Source: Rhodopirellula sp. (GTDB taxonomy: Bacteria > Planctomycetota > Planctomycetia > Pirellulales > Thermoguttaceae). From it: a DNA stretch of 64,000 bases. The stretch spans positions 1 to 64,000 of the forward strand of contig JAAYEH010000080.1 in assembly GCA_012728855.1 (NCBI GenBank), given 5' to 3'. The notes under the pieces were generated by a model that saw only the letters and a program-made list of their open reading frames with translations, searched no databases and was not told where the DNA came from. This document shows, piece after piece, positions 9,694 through 19,085 of the stretch. The translations under genes and the position numbers were made by a program. Numbering within the stretch: the stretch's first letter is position 1; each line of letters begins with the position of its first letter.

Positions 9694-10599
9694 ATGACAG
9701 CCGTACTTGTAGTTGATGATTCGGCCGTGGATCGCCGGATTGCTCGTGGTCTACTGGGGGTGGATTCTCAGTGGACGGTCTCCGAGGCCGAGCATGGCAT
9801 CGCGGCTCTCGCCAGCATGAAACAGGCGGCGCCGGACTTGGTCGTCACCGACCTGCAGATGCCTGAGATGGATGGACTGACGCTGCTCACGGAGGTCGGC
9901 GAACGTTACCCGACGATACCGGTTATTGTGATGACGGCCTTCGGCAGCGAGTCGCTTGCGATCCAAGCCTTGAAACGCGGCGCGGCCGGCTACGTTCCCA
10001 AGTCGCAGATCGCCGACATGTTACCGAGCACGGCCCGTGACGTGTTGGCCGTGGCGCGTGGGAAACGCACTCACGAGCGGTTGATCGAGTCGATCACGGC
10101 TTCTCGGATCGAATTGGCGCTGGCGAGCGATCCGGTGCTGATTGACGCCGTTGTTGACCTGGTTCGGCGCCTGCTGAACCGCGCAGGAATTTGCGGTCCA
10201 ACCGAGCGGGTACGCGTGGCCGTGGCACTGGAACAGGCATTGCAGAACGCCTTGTACCACGGCAACCTGGAACTCACGGAGGAGCAGATCGAGGAAGCAA
10301 AGGAAGCGTTACTTCGAGGAAACAAACCCCGGGTGATCGAGGAACGTCTGAGGCAGCCGCCCTACTGCAGTCGAACGATCTCCCTCGACTTGTCGATTAC
10401 GCCCATGGAAGCGCGTTTCGTTGTCAACGATCAAGGGCCGGGATTCGATGTCGCCGCCGCGCTGCGTCAAGATCGGGCGGAAACCGTCGTAGGGAGTGGC
10501 GGACGGGGATTGCTGTTGATGCGAAGTATCATGGACGAAGTCACTTACAACGATCGTGGCAATGAGGTCACTCTCGTGAAGGCCGCGGACTGGTGTTAA
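9694..10599 (+). CDS. response regulator receiver domain fused to an RsbW-like ATPase domain
   Basis: The protein is 301 residues. Residues 1-120 are a CheY-like receiver: AVLVVDDS at the start, phospho-acceptor D53 in VVTDLQMPEMDG, VIVMTAFG, and Lys in GYVPKS. Residues about 160-300 are a HATPase_c_2 domain: N-box EQALQNALYHGN, VNDQGPGFD (G1), and GGRGLLLMRSIMDEV (G2). A charged helical insert (EEQIEEAKEALLRGN) separates N-box and G1. Such proteins usually act as phosphorylation-controlled anti-sigma or partner-switching kinases. No histidine kinase or sigma-factor gene is adjacent, so the partner is unknown. The upstream frame extension to 9427 is rejected because the receiver begins exactly at this ATG. 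Confidence 0.85.
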   Translation: MTAVLVVDDSAVDRRIARGLLGVDSQWTVSEAEHGIAALASMKQAAPDLVVTDLQMPEMDGLTLLTEVGERYPTIPVIVMTAFGSESLAIQALKRGAAGYVPKSQIADMLPSTARDVLAVARGKRTHERLIESITASRIELALASDPVLIDAVVDLVRRLLNRAGICGPTERVRVAVALEQALQNALYHGNLELTEEQIEEAKEALLRGNKPRVIEERLRQPPYCSRTISLDLSITPMEARFVVNDQGPGFDVAAALRQDRAETVVGSGGRGLLLMRSIMDEVTYNDRGNEVTLVKAADWC

Positions 10600-10802
10600 G
10601 CGGTTTCTCGTTGACCAACACGATTTCGCGACAGTTATTGCTTTGCTGGTCCCAAGTGTCCAGAGAAGTCAACCGCTGTTTTTCGGGAGGTTGGGATGTT
10701 CTTTTTGTCAGAAAATGTGGCGGTCAAGAATGCCGGGAACGTCAGAATTACGCCTTCAAAATGTGCGGAACTTGAACGTAGGAGAGCCGTAGGGCGTTGG
10801 AT

Positions 10803-12314
10803 TCAGCCGCTCAGTGCCTGCCGAGTCCGCCTGACGATCGAGTTGTCCGACCCGTCAGATCCGCGAAAATGCATCGCCCCGCAGGCGAGGTAGCGGTTTC
10901 TCCAGGGTTTGGAAACGTGCTGGAAATCCTCGAGGGCCGCCGAGGTGAACTTGTAGTCATGCACGCCGCCGGCCTTGTAAGCCAGCAACTGTCGAATTCT
11001 TGAGAGCAGCGGTTTTTGGGACCGGTTCGCCTCCAGGTAACCGAGAATCCGTCCGGCCGCCTGACGACGCGCACCGCTCAGTCCATCAACGATGTCGCGA
11101 ATCGCGGTCTCGTCGGTACCCTCCGGCGGGATCGCCTCGATCCCTTCGATCGACATCTCCGCCAGACCGCCGCGGCCGGCTGCGGAATCGCGGAACATCG
11201 GTAGCAACGATGCGTTCTGCAGGAGCAGCAAACGACGGGTGGCCTCCTGCGTGGTTGTCTGATAAGCGTAGTGGATGGCGCGGGAGGTCGTGACGGCGTG
11301 CAGCGAGACGATATTCGGCTGCCGAAGCTGCAGTTCGGCCGCGCCGCAGAAGATGGCGTCCCAGACGGAGACAGGCGACGCGCCGGCATTGATCCGAGCG
11401 ATTACCGAGTCGGCGGCATCTTCGGGAGAGCCGTTGTGGAAGACGGAAAGCAACTCGGCCGTCGCCTCCCGGCTCAGACCGCCGTCCTGCCAGTTGTTGC
11501 GGATCTTGCCAGCAATTCTCTGATTCCGCCGCCAGGGCTGATCGGCCGGGTCGTCGCGGTCGGCAGGATTGCCGTCGTCGTGCATCAGCAGCGCGTAGGC
11601 GAGACTCCGCATGATCGGTTCGGCGTGCCGCCAGCCGATTTGCTGGAGAACCCGCTGGGCACCCATGACGAAGATGGCCTTGTGGCCGATCGAACGGAAG
11701 TCGCGCGATCCGAGCGGATAGAACAGTTCGAATGCCTGCTGCGGCGGCAAATGGCGTGCAACCGCGGCTGCCGCGGCATCTGCCTCCGGCTCGTTCCAGG
11801 CATGCATGGCTTCGACCAGCGAGCGAGCCGCCTGGTCCGGCAAAGGCACCGCCGACTCATCCACGGGCGGCATCTTCCAGTCGCCCTGCCGCTCGTCGCT
11901 CGATTGAGCGCTCTTGAAATAGTCGATTCCCCAGAAGACCGGCAGCCACTGGTCTTCCGCGGGCAACTCGCTGCGGATGTGATGGTAAGAAAGAACGCCG
12001 AGTACCGTGTGGAACTGGAAGCCGACCGAGGGACGCGGCTGAACCTCTCGCACACCGGCCAGGATCAGCGCCGCCAGCACATCGTCGTAGGTTGCACCTT
12101 CGCGGATCTTTGCACCGACTTTCTCGAGCACTTGATCGCGTGGCGTCTTCTCCAGCAGAAACACCAGAGCTTCGGTCCGGGGCTCTGGCGCCAGGAGTGA
12201 CGATGCTTTCTCAGCCGCTGCCGATCTTTGCAGGTGGACACCCCCGAAGCCGATGCCCGCGCCTGCGGTGATTACGCTTCGCAGCAGAACGCGACGGTCG
12301 ATTTCCTCGGTCAT
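10803..12314 (-). CDS. TAT-exported protein of unknown function
   Basis: The protein is 503 residues. It begins with DRRVLLRSVITAGAGIGFGG, a twin-arginine leader, and the mature part is mostly alpha-helical. Repeated features are LVEAMHAWNEPEADAAAAAVARHLPPQQAFELFYPLG, RDFRSIGHKAIFVMGAQRVLQQIGWRHAEPIMRSLAYALL, and a late segment with LHAVTTSRAIHYAYQTTT. Several conserved-looking His residues (SYHHIR, GHKAIF, WRHAEP, LHAV) could bind a metal or heme, but this is inference. I do not recognise a named domain. It stands alone, with a 200-base gap to the response-regulator gene and a repeat-rich gap upstream. Confidence 0.75.
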   Translation of the reverse strand: MTEEIDRRVLLRSVITAGAGIGFGGVHLQRSAAAEKASSLLAPEPRTEALVFLLEKTPRDQVLEKVGAKIREGATYDDVLAALILAGVREVQPRPSVGFQFHTVLGVLSYHHIRSELPAEDQWLPVFWGIDYFKSAQSSDERQGDWKMPPVDESAVPLPDQAARSLVEAMHAWNEPEADAAAAAVARHLPPQQAFELFYPLGSRDFRSIGHKAIFVMGAQRVLQQIGWRHAEPIMRSLAYALLMHDDGNPADRDDPADQPWRRNQRIAGKIRNNWQDGGLSREATAELLSVFHNGSPEDAADSVIARINAGASPVSVWDAIFCGAAELQLRQPNIVSLHAVTTSRAIHYAYQTTTQEATRRLLLLQNASLLPMFRDSAAGRGGLAEMSIEGIEAIPPEGTDETAIRDIVDGLSGARRQAAGRILGYLEANRSQKPLLSRIRQLLAYKAGGVHDYKFTSAALEDFQHVSKPWRNRYLACGAMHFRGSDGSDNSIVRRTRQALSG

Positions 12315-12362
12315 GACGTTTGCCCCTTTGTTCTAACGCGGCCTCTGGCCGCAACCAAATTC

Positions 12363-12448
12363 GTTTAACCGCAACGGCCAACGGCCTGCGCCGGCAGGGG
12401 TAACAAAGCCTGCCATGGCACATCCCGCGCAGGCCGTTGCGGTTAAAC
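12363..12448. repeat. 17-bp perfect inverted repeat hairpin
   Basis: GTTTAACCGCAACGGCC at 12363-12379 is exactly inverted at 12432-12448. The arms continue imperfectly (CCTGCGC next to each arm), with a 7-base AACGGCC duplication in the left arm and a nested GGCAGG / CCTGCC pair in the loop. It lies 49 bases upstream of the TAT-protein start and could be a small mobile palindrome or a leader structure. Confidence 0.6.
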
Positions 12449-12493
12449 AAACCAAACATGTGCGCACGGATCGTAGAAGTTACAAACAAAGAC

Positions 12494-12604
12494 TCTAGGA
12501 GGCCCTGGCAAAACGGGGGCAGACACCTCGCGAGGACGCCTATTCTCGGCGTATTGCGAATGCTTGGCTCGGAGCCAGCCCGCATTTTGTTCGGGCCTCT
12601 AAGT
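12494..12604 (-). repeat. palindromic element, copy D (reverse orientation)
   Basis: Imperfect inverted ends (TAGGAGGCCC..CAAAACGGGGGC at the left; GCCCGCATTTTGTTCGGGCCTCTA at the right) flank about 60 bases. Next to the arms are GGGGGCAGACACC and GGAGCCAGCCC, the reverse-complement form of the GGACTGGC / GCCTGTCCCC core seen in the copies at 21.3, 25.7 and 31.6 kb. It is intergenic between two genes on the minus strand. Confidence 0.5.
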
Positions 12605-12702
12605 TGAGCGCATGGTGGCACGGGGCCGTCGCTAGGGGGCCTAGAGCAATCGTACGCAATCAGACCGGTGAGGTGAAGAGCAGACGTCGATCCTGACAAT
12701 CG

Positions 12703-15275
12703 TCAGTGCCAACGCCAACCGGTGCTGATACCGTAACGCGCGGCCAGGTACTGTTCGACGGACTCGATTTCCGCGAGGGTGAGTTTGCGGTCGTACGCGA
12801 TGATCTCGGCGACATCGCCGGGATGGCTGTCGGTGCCCGTCCACTGGGGGCAGGCGAGATTGCCTCCGGAGCCGAACTCGCGAACGACGGGAAGATCGTT
12901 GCGGCTGCCCGCGGGGCGGCCGTTGGTGCGGGCTGAAGCGGTCGTTTCTCCGTCGTGCTGATAGACGGTGATGGCAGGCGCGTCCTGCGGCGCTGCGACA
13001 GAGACCTTTTCGCCATGCTGTCATAGTGATAATTGGCGCGAGTGAGGTAAAGCCGCGGTATGCCGCCGCCGCCGTTTTCAGCGTTGCCGCCGACGCCGAA
13101 CCAATTGTCCTGGGATTGCGTGACGAGAATCACCGTAAAGGGCTTGCCCGCCAGATAGGCGTTGGAAAAACCGCGGATGGCGAGTTGGTCGTCCACACCG
13201 TCGAATCGGACGGCTGGGTGGCCGTTGAGGATAGCGGCGCCGAGCATGGGGGCCTTGCCCTTTGCCTCAGAGAGACGGGACGTCGACGGGATCGTCGCCG
13301 ACGGACCTGCGATGGCGGGCCAGGTTCTCACCGGGTCGCCGTCCTTGATTGTGGCCAGCAGGCTGCCGGCACTGAGCCATAGTCGGAGATGGTCCTTCAG
13401 CGTAGGCGCATCGGGCGCCAGCCGAGGGCGCGGCGCGCCGCAATCGAAGCGGGCGGAGGCAATCGGACTTTCGGCCCCAAGGGCCGCGAAAGATTGTGCC
13501 TTGATGGTTGCGGAGGCTTCGAGGCGAATGGGCCGTTGGTAGAGCGTTGCCGACTTGTCCGGCTCGGCGCCGTCGAGCGTGTAGCGTATTTCGGCGCCGG
13601 GCGTCGCGCAACGGATGCAAACGTCGAGAGCCGCGCCGGCGCGATCCTCTTCGGCGCACCAGATCGAGGGCTGCCAGGGTGTGTCGGCCTTGGTACTCTC
13701 CGCGGGTTCCACGACGAGGATGCCCCACGGATCGATCGCGGGGAGTTCGACCATGCTGACGCGACCGCCGTCTCGTTCCGTATCGATCGCCAGCGGTGCG
13801 AAATCGTGCGAGGCTGCCGCTTTTTCGTGCTGCTCGGCCGTATAGGGCGCCGGGACACGATATCGCAGTTTCAGTGGCCGCCCGTCAAAAAAACGCGCGG
13901 GATCGAACGACAGACGCACGGGTCCGGTCTTGTCGCTGCTGGCGGCGACGAGATGGACGACGACCGGGGCGTCGGGGCGTCCGGGCTGGGCGCGAACGAC
14001 GGCGAGGACCGGTGAAGCGGCATAGACGCTCAGCGGTGGAGCCATCTCCGCATAGCGAGAGTCTTGGATTCCCGCCCCCATGACGGCGGCCTCTTCGTAG
14101 CCGTCCAACAACGGGGCATTGGCGCGGACAAAGCCGTACAAGTCGGCGAATTGCGCGGGTGTGCCGAAAAAGCGGGGGGAGTCGAGGCCGATGAACACGT
14201 CCCACGGCACGATCACGTTGGCGCCCAGGGCGTATGCGGCGGCGATGAAACGGCGATTGTGGCCTACGTCGCTGGAGACAAATGTGAAGAGATACGGTTT
14301 GCCGAGCTGCTGTGCCTGCTTGAGATGTCGCCGGTAAAGCTGCGCGGGGGAGCCTTCTTTTTCCGGATAGGATTCGATGAGGGCGAAATCGTGGATCTTG
14401 TGGTAGGTGGTGAGAAATTCCTCGTTGGCGTTGCAGGCGTGGGCGACCTGGCGGCCGGCGATCTCGTCGATCTGTCGATGCATGCGGCTAAGGAAGCGGA
14501 TGCCCGACTCGACCTGAAAGTCCCGGAAGAGATCGCGGAGTGGCTTGGGGCCTTTCCAGGAACTGCTGGCGGCGTTGGAATCGGTGCCCAGTGCGAGAAG
14601 GAAGGCGGCGTAATCAAAGCCAGAGAGAGCCACTACTGCCCATTGGGCTCGCTGGGCGGGAGTGGAGTGCTCCGCGAGGTAGGGACGGAATCCCTCGACG
14701 CAATGCTTGCAGAAGCAGCCGCCCCAGTGGCCCATCAAGTCGTTGAGTTGCACTCCGTCCATCTGGAAATAGTCGACGCCGGCATCCAGGCCGTAGCGAG
14801 CGTGGTCCAGGAAGATCCTGGCGTAGTCGGGGTTGTTGGGGCATCCGAACCGCATGCCGCCTTTGCGGGTCCAGGGATCCTGGACAGGCTCACCCTTCAT
14901 ATTGACAGTGCGGCCGATCTGGTATGTGGCCGGGCCGAAGGGAGCGTCGGTCACCTGGCAATTGAGTGTTCCGCCGACGGGATACCCCAACGCTTTGGCC
15001 TTGGCGACAAAATCCTTGTTGGACGGCTTGCCGTGAATGTAGAGCCAGTCGAAGCGGGTGGCGTGGAACTGGCGAGCCGATTGAAAGGAATCGTGCGTGT
15101 CGGAAGCATTCAACGGGCGCGGCCAGCGGGTGGAAAAGCAGACGTCGGAGGCTCGCGGTGCGCCGGCAGGGCGGGGATGCGGCTGGGCAATCCGTGCGAA
15201 CGTCGGCTCGGCGCCGGAGCAATCGGCGATCAAGCTCGCGACGCAGACAACGCAGAACGAAAGTTCCCTCAGCAT
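12703..15275 (-). CDS. secreted glycosidase-like protein with CHB_HEX_C and LamG domains, one-base frameshift
   Basis: The start at 15275 follows an AGGAGG site and opens a Sec leader (MLRELSFCVVCVASLIADC). Order of parts: TIM-barrel region about 40-470 (RFDWLYIHGKPSNKDF, YGLDAGVDYFQMDGVQLNDL); a chitobiase/hexosaminidase C-terminal-type module (ATPGAEIRYTLDGAEP) about 540-610; and a jelly-roll region opening with LWLSAGSLL. At 13007-13010 the minus-strand run AAAA appears one base short. Without correction the frame yields Arg/Ser/Pro-rich nonsense to 12660. With one extra A it continues as KKVSVAAPQDAP, EIIAYDRKLTLAEIESVEQYLAARYG and stops at 12703, giving 857 residues. This is either a sequencing error or a recent mutation. 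Confidence 0.72.
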
Positions 15276-15332
15276 GAGAGATTCCTCCTGCCCAAAGGGG
15301 CCAACTCGCAAACGGCAGCGCCGGCCGACCTG

Positions 15333-17573
15333 TTACCGATCGGCGGCGCGGGACTGCATGTCGTAGCTCAGCATGGGAGCGGCGTAGTAGCCCATGAACG
15401 ACACGGCGACGTCGATTCGATAGATCGGATCCTGCATCAGCGCGACGCGGCGGTCGGTCGCGGGGATGGTCGTGGTGTAGATCCGCAATTCGCCGGGCAG
15501 GCTGGTGATGATCTCCTCGCGCCAGTCCCCCACGACGTCGGCGATTGCCACCACGCTCCCCTCGATCCGAGCCGCATGGGCTTCGCCGCCGAAATCGACG
15601 ATCTTCGATCCGCGGATCAGTTCCCGCTGGTGGTCGGCGTCCCAATAGACCGGCATCGACATCCGCTGCTGCTTTTCAGCCGAGAGCAACTCGCCCTCGG
15701 CGCTGAAGAGCCAACCTTTGAAGTACTTGCGATTGGCGTCGATGTCGACGGCGTGGCACTCCGAGCCGGGGTGGGCCGCGTCGATGTCGGCGCACATGCC
15801 GTCCGTCCCCACGTGGTTGGTCGCCTCCTGAAGTCCCCAGAGCACCTCCCCGGTGCGTGCATCCACCAGGCAAAGGGCGCTGTGCTCGCGTCGGGGCTCG
15901 ATGCCGTAGAAGATCTCCAGGCCGGGGCGCAGAGGATTGATGTCGCCGACGAAGCAGAAGTCGGGGTGGCCGAAGCCGGTCGTCCACAGTCCGTTGCCGT
16001 TGTCGTCGACCACGGCCGAGCCGAAAATCACCTCGTCGCGCCCGTCGGCGTCGACGTCGGCCGCCTTCATGATGTGGGCGCCCTGGCTGTTGTAACGGCC
16101 GCGACCGGCCTCCTCGCGGCTGTCCCACGCCCAGAGCTTCTCGAGCTTCTTGTCGTGAAACTGGTAGGCGACCAGGCGGATCGTGGTGTAGGTTCCACGA
16201 TTGACGATCACCGCCGGCGTCTTGCCGTCGAGATAGGCCACGCAAATCTGATTGCGGCTGGCGTAGTTGTAATGGTACGGCTCGCCGGGGGTCACGCGCG
16301 ACGGCCAGTCGGTGCGGGCCAACTCGCGGCCGGTTTGGCCGTCGAAGATCGAGAGGTACTCGGGCCCTGTTTCGACTCGGCCGTCGGCCCCTCGCGGATC
16401 TCCTTCGCCCGTCTTGGCGGCGACCTCGGCCCGCCCGTCGCCGTCGAGGTCGAAGACGATCATCGGCGAGTACCAGATTCCCCGCTCAATGGCCCAGCCC
16501 ATGTCGTTGAGCCACAAGCGGCGGCCGTCGTGGTCCCGGGCGTCGAGCTTGTACGTATCGGGGCTTGGGCTCCAGTAGCTCGACGCGGGGTCGATATTGT
16601 CCTTGGGCGTCTTGAGGACAAAATCGTAGCGCCCGTCGCCGTCGAGGTCGCCGATGCCCACCTTCTGCACGGTCTCGTCCGGGTCGAGCTTGAACGTGAT
16701 CGACGGCGATGCTTCGCTGGTGGCGACGGCCCGGACAGGCTTTGACGTCTCCGCTTCTTTGCCGGCGATGAGGGCCCGCACCGTGTACTCGCACTCGGCA
16801 CCGGTCGGCGCCGCGGTGTCGACGAAATCGGTCGTCTTCTCGATCGGCCGATCGTTGAGCTTCACGGCCGCTGTGCCGGGGGCCGCACGATACACATCAA
16901 AGGCGACGGCGGGGGGATCGCTCTGGAGCAAGCGCCAGCCGAGGTAAACCGGCCCCTCGCCCTCGCGGACAGCGACGAGGCCCCGGTCGAGCGGTTCCCG
17001 CACGCGGGCGGTGGCGAAACCTAGCACCGGCGGCTTCTCCACGCGCGGCAGCGTGGGCGTGAAGCGGAGGTAGTCGTAATACGAAGCGCCGATATTGACG
17101 GTCGTGGCGTAGCGGTCATCGACCCAGAGGTCAAAGATCCCGTCGGTAATATCGACCACGCCCAGCGATCGGTCGCTGTCGCCTTTCTTCTCCCAAGTCT
17201 TACCGTCGCGCGAGACGGCAATCGCACGGCCGCCGCGCAACTCGACTTCGTAGCGGCCCCGAGGAATGCCCGTAATGTGCGTGTGCAAGGGGGGCGCACC
17301 TTCCTCGGCGGCCGCCCGATCTTCCTTGACCACGGGCGAGCGGAGCACGATCCCCTCCGACCATTTCTTCATGGCATCGCTATCGGTGCTCCACAGCGTC
17401 CACTTGTCGTCGGCCGCCTTGTCCGAAAGCCAGGCATCCTTGGGCCCGCTCCAGTCCTCCGCCTCATAGATCAGCGGCTTGAAATCGGCCGGAATCTGTG
17501 CCGGCAGAGACGCATGGGATACCACGGTGATAAACACCGCCAACAGCAAGACACTCAAGACGCTTCTGGACAT
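15333..17573 (-). CDS. rhamnogalacturonan lyase, polysaccharide lyase family 11-like
   Basis: The protein is about 746 residues from the ATG after a GGAGGG site; a Sec leader follows (VLSVLLLAVFITVVSHASLPA). Residues about 30-200 form a carbohydrate-binding-like sandwich (YEAEDW, GVVDITDGIFDLWVDDRYA). An Ig-like segment (VYLGWRLLQSDPPAVAFDVYR) precedes an eight-bladed propeller with several Ca-binding DxDxDG loops (GDLDGDGRYDFVLK, DLDGDGRAEVAAKTGEG, ADVDADGRDEVIFG). This arrangement matches PL11 exo/endo RG lyases (YesW/YesX), which cleave the pectin rhamnogalacturonan-I backbone by Ca-dependent beta-elimination. It is exported and lies 76 bases downstream of aspA on the same strand, but has no functional link to it. 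Confidence 0.88.
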   Translation of the reverse strand: MSRSVLSVLLLAVFITVVSHASLPAQIPADFKPLIYEAEDWSGPKDAWLSDKAADDKWTLWSTDSDAMKKWSEGIVLRSPVVKEDRAAAEEGAPPLHTHITGIPRGRYEVELRGGRAIAVSRDGKTWEKKGDSDRSLGVVDITDGIFDLWVDDRYATTVNIGASYYDYLRFTPTLPRVEKPPVLGFATARVREPLDRGLVAVREGEGPVYLGWRLLQSDPPAVAFDVYRAAPGTAAVKLNDRPIEKTTDFVDTAAPTGAECEYTVRALIAGKEAETSKPVRAVATSEASPSITFKLDPDETVQKVGIGDLDGDGRYDFVLKTPKDNIDPASSYWSPSPDTYKLDARDHDGRRLWLNDMGWAIERGIWYSPMIVFDLDGDGRAEVAAKTGEGDPRGADGRVETGPEYLSIFDGQTGRELARTDWPSRVTPGEPYHYNYASRNQICVAYLDGKTPAVIVNRGTYTTIRLVAYQFHDKKLEKLWAWDSREEAGRGRYNSQGAHIMKAADVDADGRDEVIFGSAVVDDNGNGLWTTGFGHPDFCFVGDINPLRPGLEIFYGIEPRREHSALCLVDARTGEVLWGLQEATNHVGTDGMCADIDAAHPGSECHAVDIDANRKYFKGWLFSAEGELLSAEKQQRMSMPVYWDADHQRELIRGSKIVDFGGEAHAARIEGSVVAIADVVGDWREEIITSLPGELRIYTTTIPATDRRVALMQDPIYRIDVAVSFMGYYAAPMLSYDMQSRAADR

Positions 17574-17649
17574 GATGCATTCCCTCCGGTTGGTGAATTC
17601 AGATTTCCCAGGCTCGATGGTTGCCGTCTTTCGTATACGCTTTCCAGGA

Positions 17650-19071
17650 CTACGAACGCGTGATGTTGGAGTCGTTCCCCACGGATCCAAGCCGCGTGAC
17701 GCACGGGGGCGAAACCAGGCGGTCGAACTCTTCACCTGTAAGCACTTCTTGCTCGATCGCAATCTCCCGCACCGATCGCCCTTGCTGTTGGGCGGCCAGG
17801 GCCAGTTCACATCCCCGCCCGTAGCCGATGCGGTCCACCAGGGCCGTCACGGTGGCGGTGCTGCCGCGAACATGCATTCGGCAGCGTTCCTCGTCCGCTT
17901 CAATTCCCTCGACACAGAGCCGCGCCAGCGTGTCGCAGGCGGCCGTGAGCAGATCGAGGATCGTCAGCAGGCTGTCGGCCACCAGCGGTAGAAACTGGCT
18001 CAGTTCCAGGTTGCCGGCGCTGGCCGCCTGGATGATCATTTGGTCGTGCCCGATCACCGCCATCGCCGCCTGGCTCACCGCCTCGGGGATCACCGGGTTG
18101 ACCTTCCCGGGCATGATTGACGAGCCGGCCTGCCGGGCCGGGAGGCGAATTTCGCCGAAGCCGGCGTCAGGGCCGGAACTCAACAGCCGCAGGTCGGTAG
18201 CAATCTTCAGCAGGCTTGAGGCCAACACTCGAAGCATACCGCTCACCTCGACGAAGACGTCGGCGTTTTGCGTCGCCTCGATCAGGTTCTCGGCTCGTGC
18301 TAACCCCAGTCCGGTGATCAGGCGAAGCTGCTCGACCACGCGGAAGATGTACTGCCGCGGGGCGCCCAGGCCGGTGCCGATCGCCGTGCCGCCAAGATTG
18401 ACCACCCGCAGCCGCTCTTCGCACTTGTAGATCCGCCAGCGGTCGCGGCTGATCGCCTCGGCGTAGGCCGACATCTCACGGCCAAGCGTGGTGAGAACGG
18501 CGTCCTGGAGCTGGGTTCTGCCCACTTTCACGACATGGGCAAACTCCTTCTCCTTCTGCTGAAACGCCTCCTGCAAGGCGACCACCTTACGCTCCAACTC
18601 GCGGAGGCCGTAGATGGCGGCCACTTTCAGGGCGGTGGGATAGGTGTCGTTGGTGGACTGGTGCAGGTTGACGTCGTCGAGCGGACTGATCGTTGGATAC
18701 TCACCCAACGGCCGCCCCAGGATTTGCAGAGCCCGGTTTGCCAACACCTCGTTGACATTCATATTGGTCGACGTGCCGGCCCCGCCCTGCAAGGCATCGA
18801 CGAGGACGTGGTCGTCGAGTCGGCCCTCGATCATCTCGTGGCAGGCGGCTTCGAGGGCCGCGAACTTCACGTCGTCCCACCGGCCCAGTTCGTGGTTGGT
18901 TCTCGCGGAGGCCAGCTTCACGGCGCCGTAGGCGTGCGTCAGCCCGCGATGGACCGGCCGGTGGGCCAAGGGGAAATTCTCGATCGCTCGCTCCGTGTGG
19001 ATCCCGTAAAGGGCTTGGGCGGGCACGTCGCACGGCCCGAGTAGATCATTTTCGCAGCGGAAGGAAGGCAT
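17650..19071 (-). CDS. aspA: aspartate ammonia-lyase (class II fumarase/aspartase family)
   Basis: The protein is 473 residues, normal for the family. It has HQSTNDTYPTALKVAAIYGL, TQLQDAVLTTLG and the superfamily signature GSSIMPGKVNP, plus GGAGTSTNMNVNEVLANRA near residue 96. It would interconvert aspartate with fumarate and ammonia in the cytoplasm. A fumarase function cannot be excluded from sequence, but the position settles the preference: it follows hydG by 14 bases in a hydE-hydG-aspA run, and an aspartase gene is a known companion of hydE/hydG/hydF in anaerobes. It could supply ammonium or balance aspartate there; the link to H-cluster assembly is inference. Confidence 0.88.
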   Translation of the reverse strand: MPSFRCENDLLGPCDVPAQALYGIHTERAIENFPLAHRPVHRGLTHAYGAVKLASARTNHELGRWDDVKFAALEAACHEMIEGRLDDHVLVDALQGGAGTSTNMNVNEVLANRALQILGRPLGEYPTISPLDDVNLHQSTNDTYPTALKVAAIYGLRELERKVVALQEAFQQKEKEFAHVVKVGRTQLQDAVLTTLGREMSAYAEAISRDRWRIYKCEERLRVVNLGGTAIGTGLGAPRQYIFRVVEQLRLITGLGLARAENLIEATQNADVFVEVSGMLRVLASSLLKIATDLRLLSSGPDAGFGEIRLPARQAGSSIMPGKVNPVIPEAVSQAAMAVIGHDQMIIQAASAGNLELSQFLPLVADSLLTILDLLTAACDTLARLCVEGIEADEERCRMHVRGSTATVTALVDRIGYGRGCELALAAQQQGRSVREIAIEQEVLTGEEFDRLVSPPCVTRLGSVGNDSNITRS

Positions 19072-19085
19072 GACGTGCCGGATCC

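Noticed and set aside
14064-16745. Plus-strand open frame of 893 codons across two minus-strand genes
   Set aside because: It is the antisense shadow of the glycosidase-like and rhamnogalacturonan lyase genes. The minus-strand frames have leaders, ribosome-binding sites and domain motifs, the plus frame has none.
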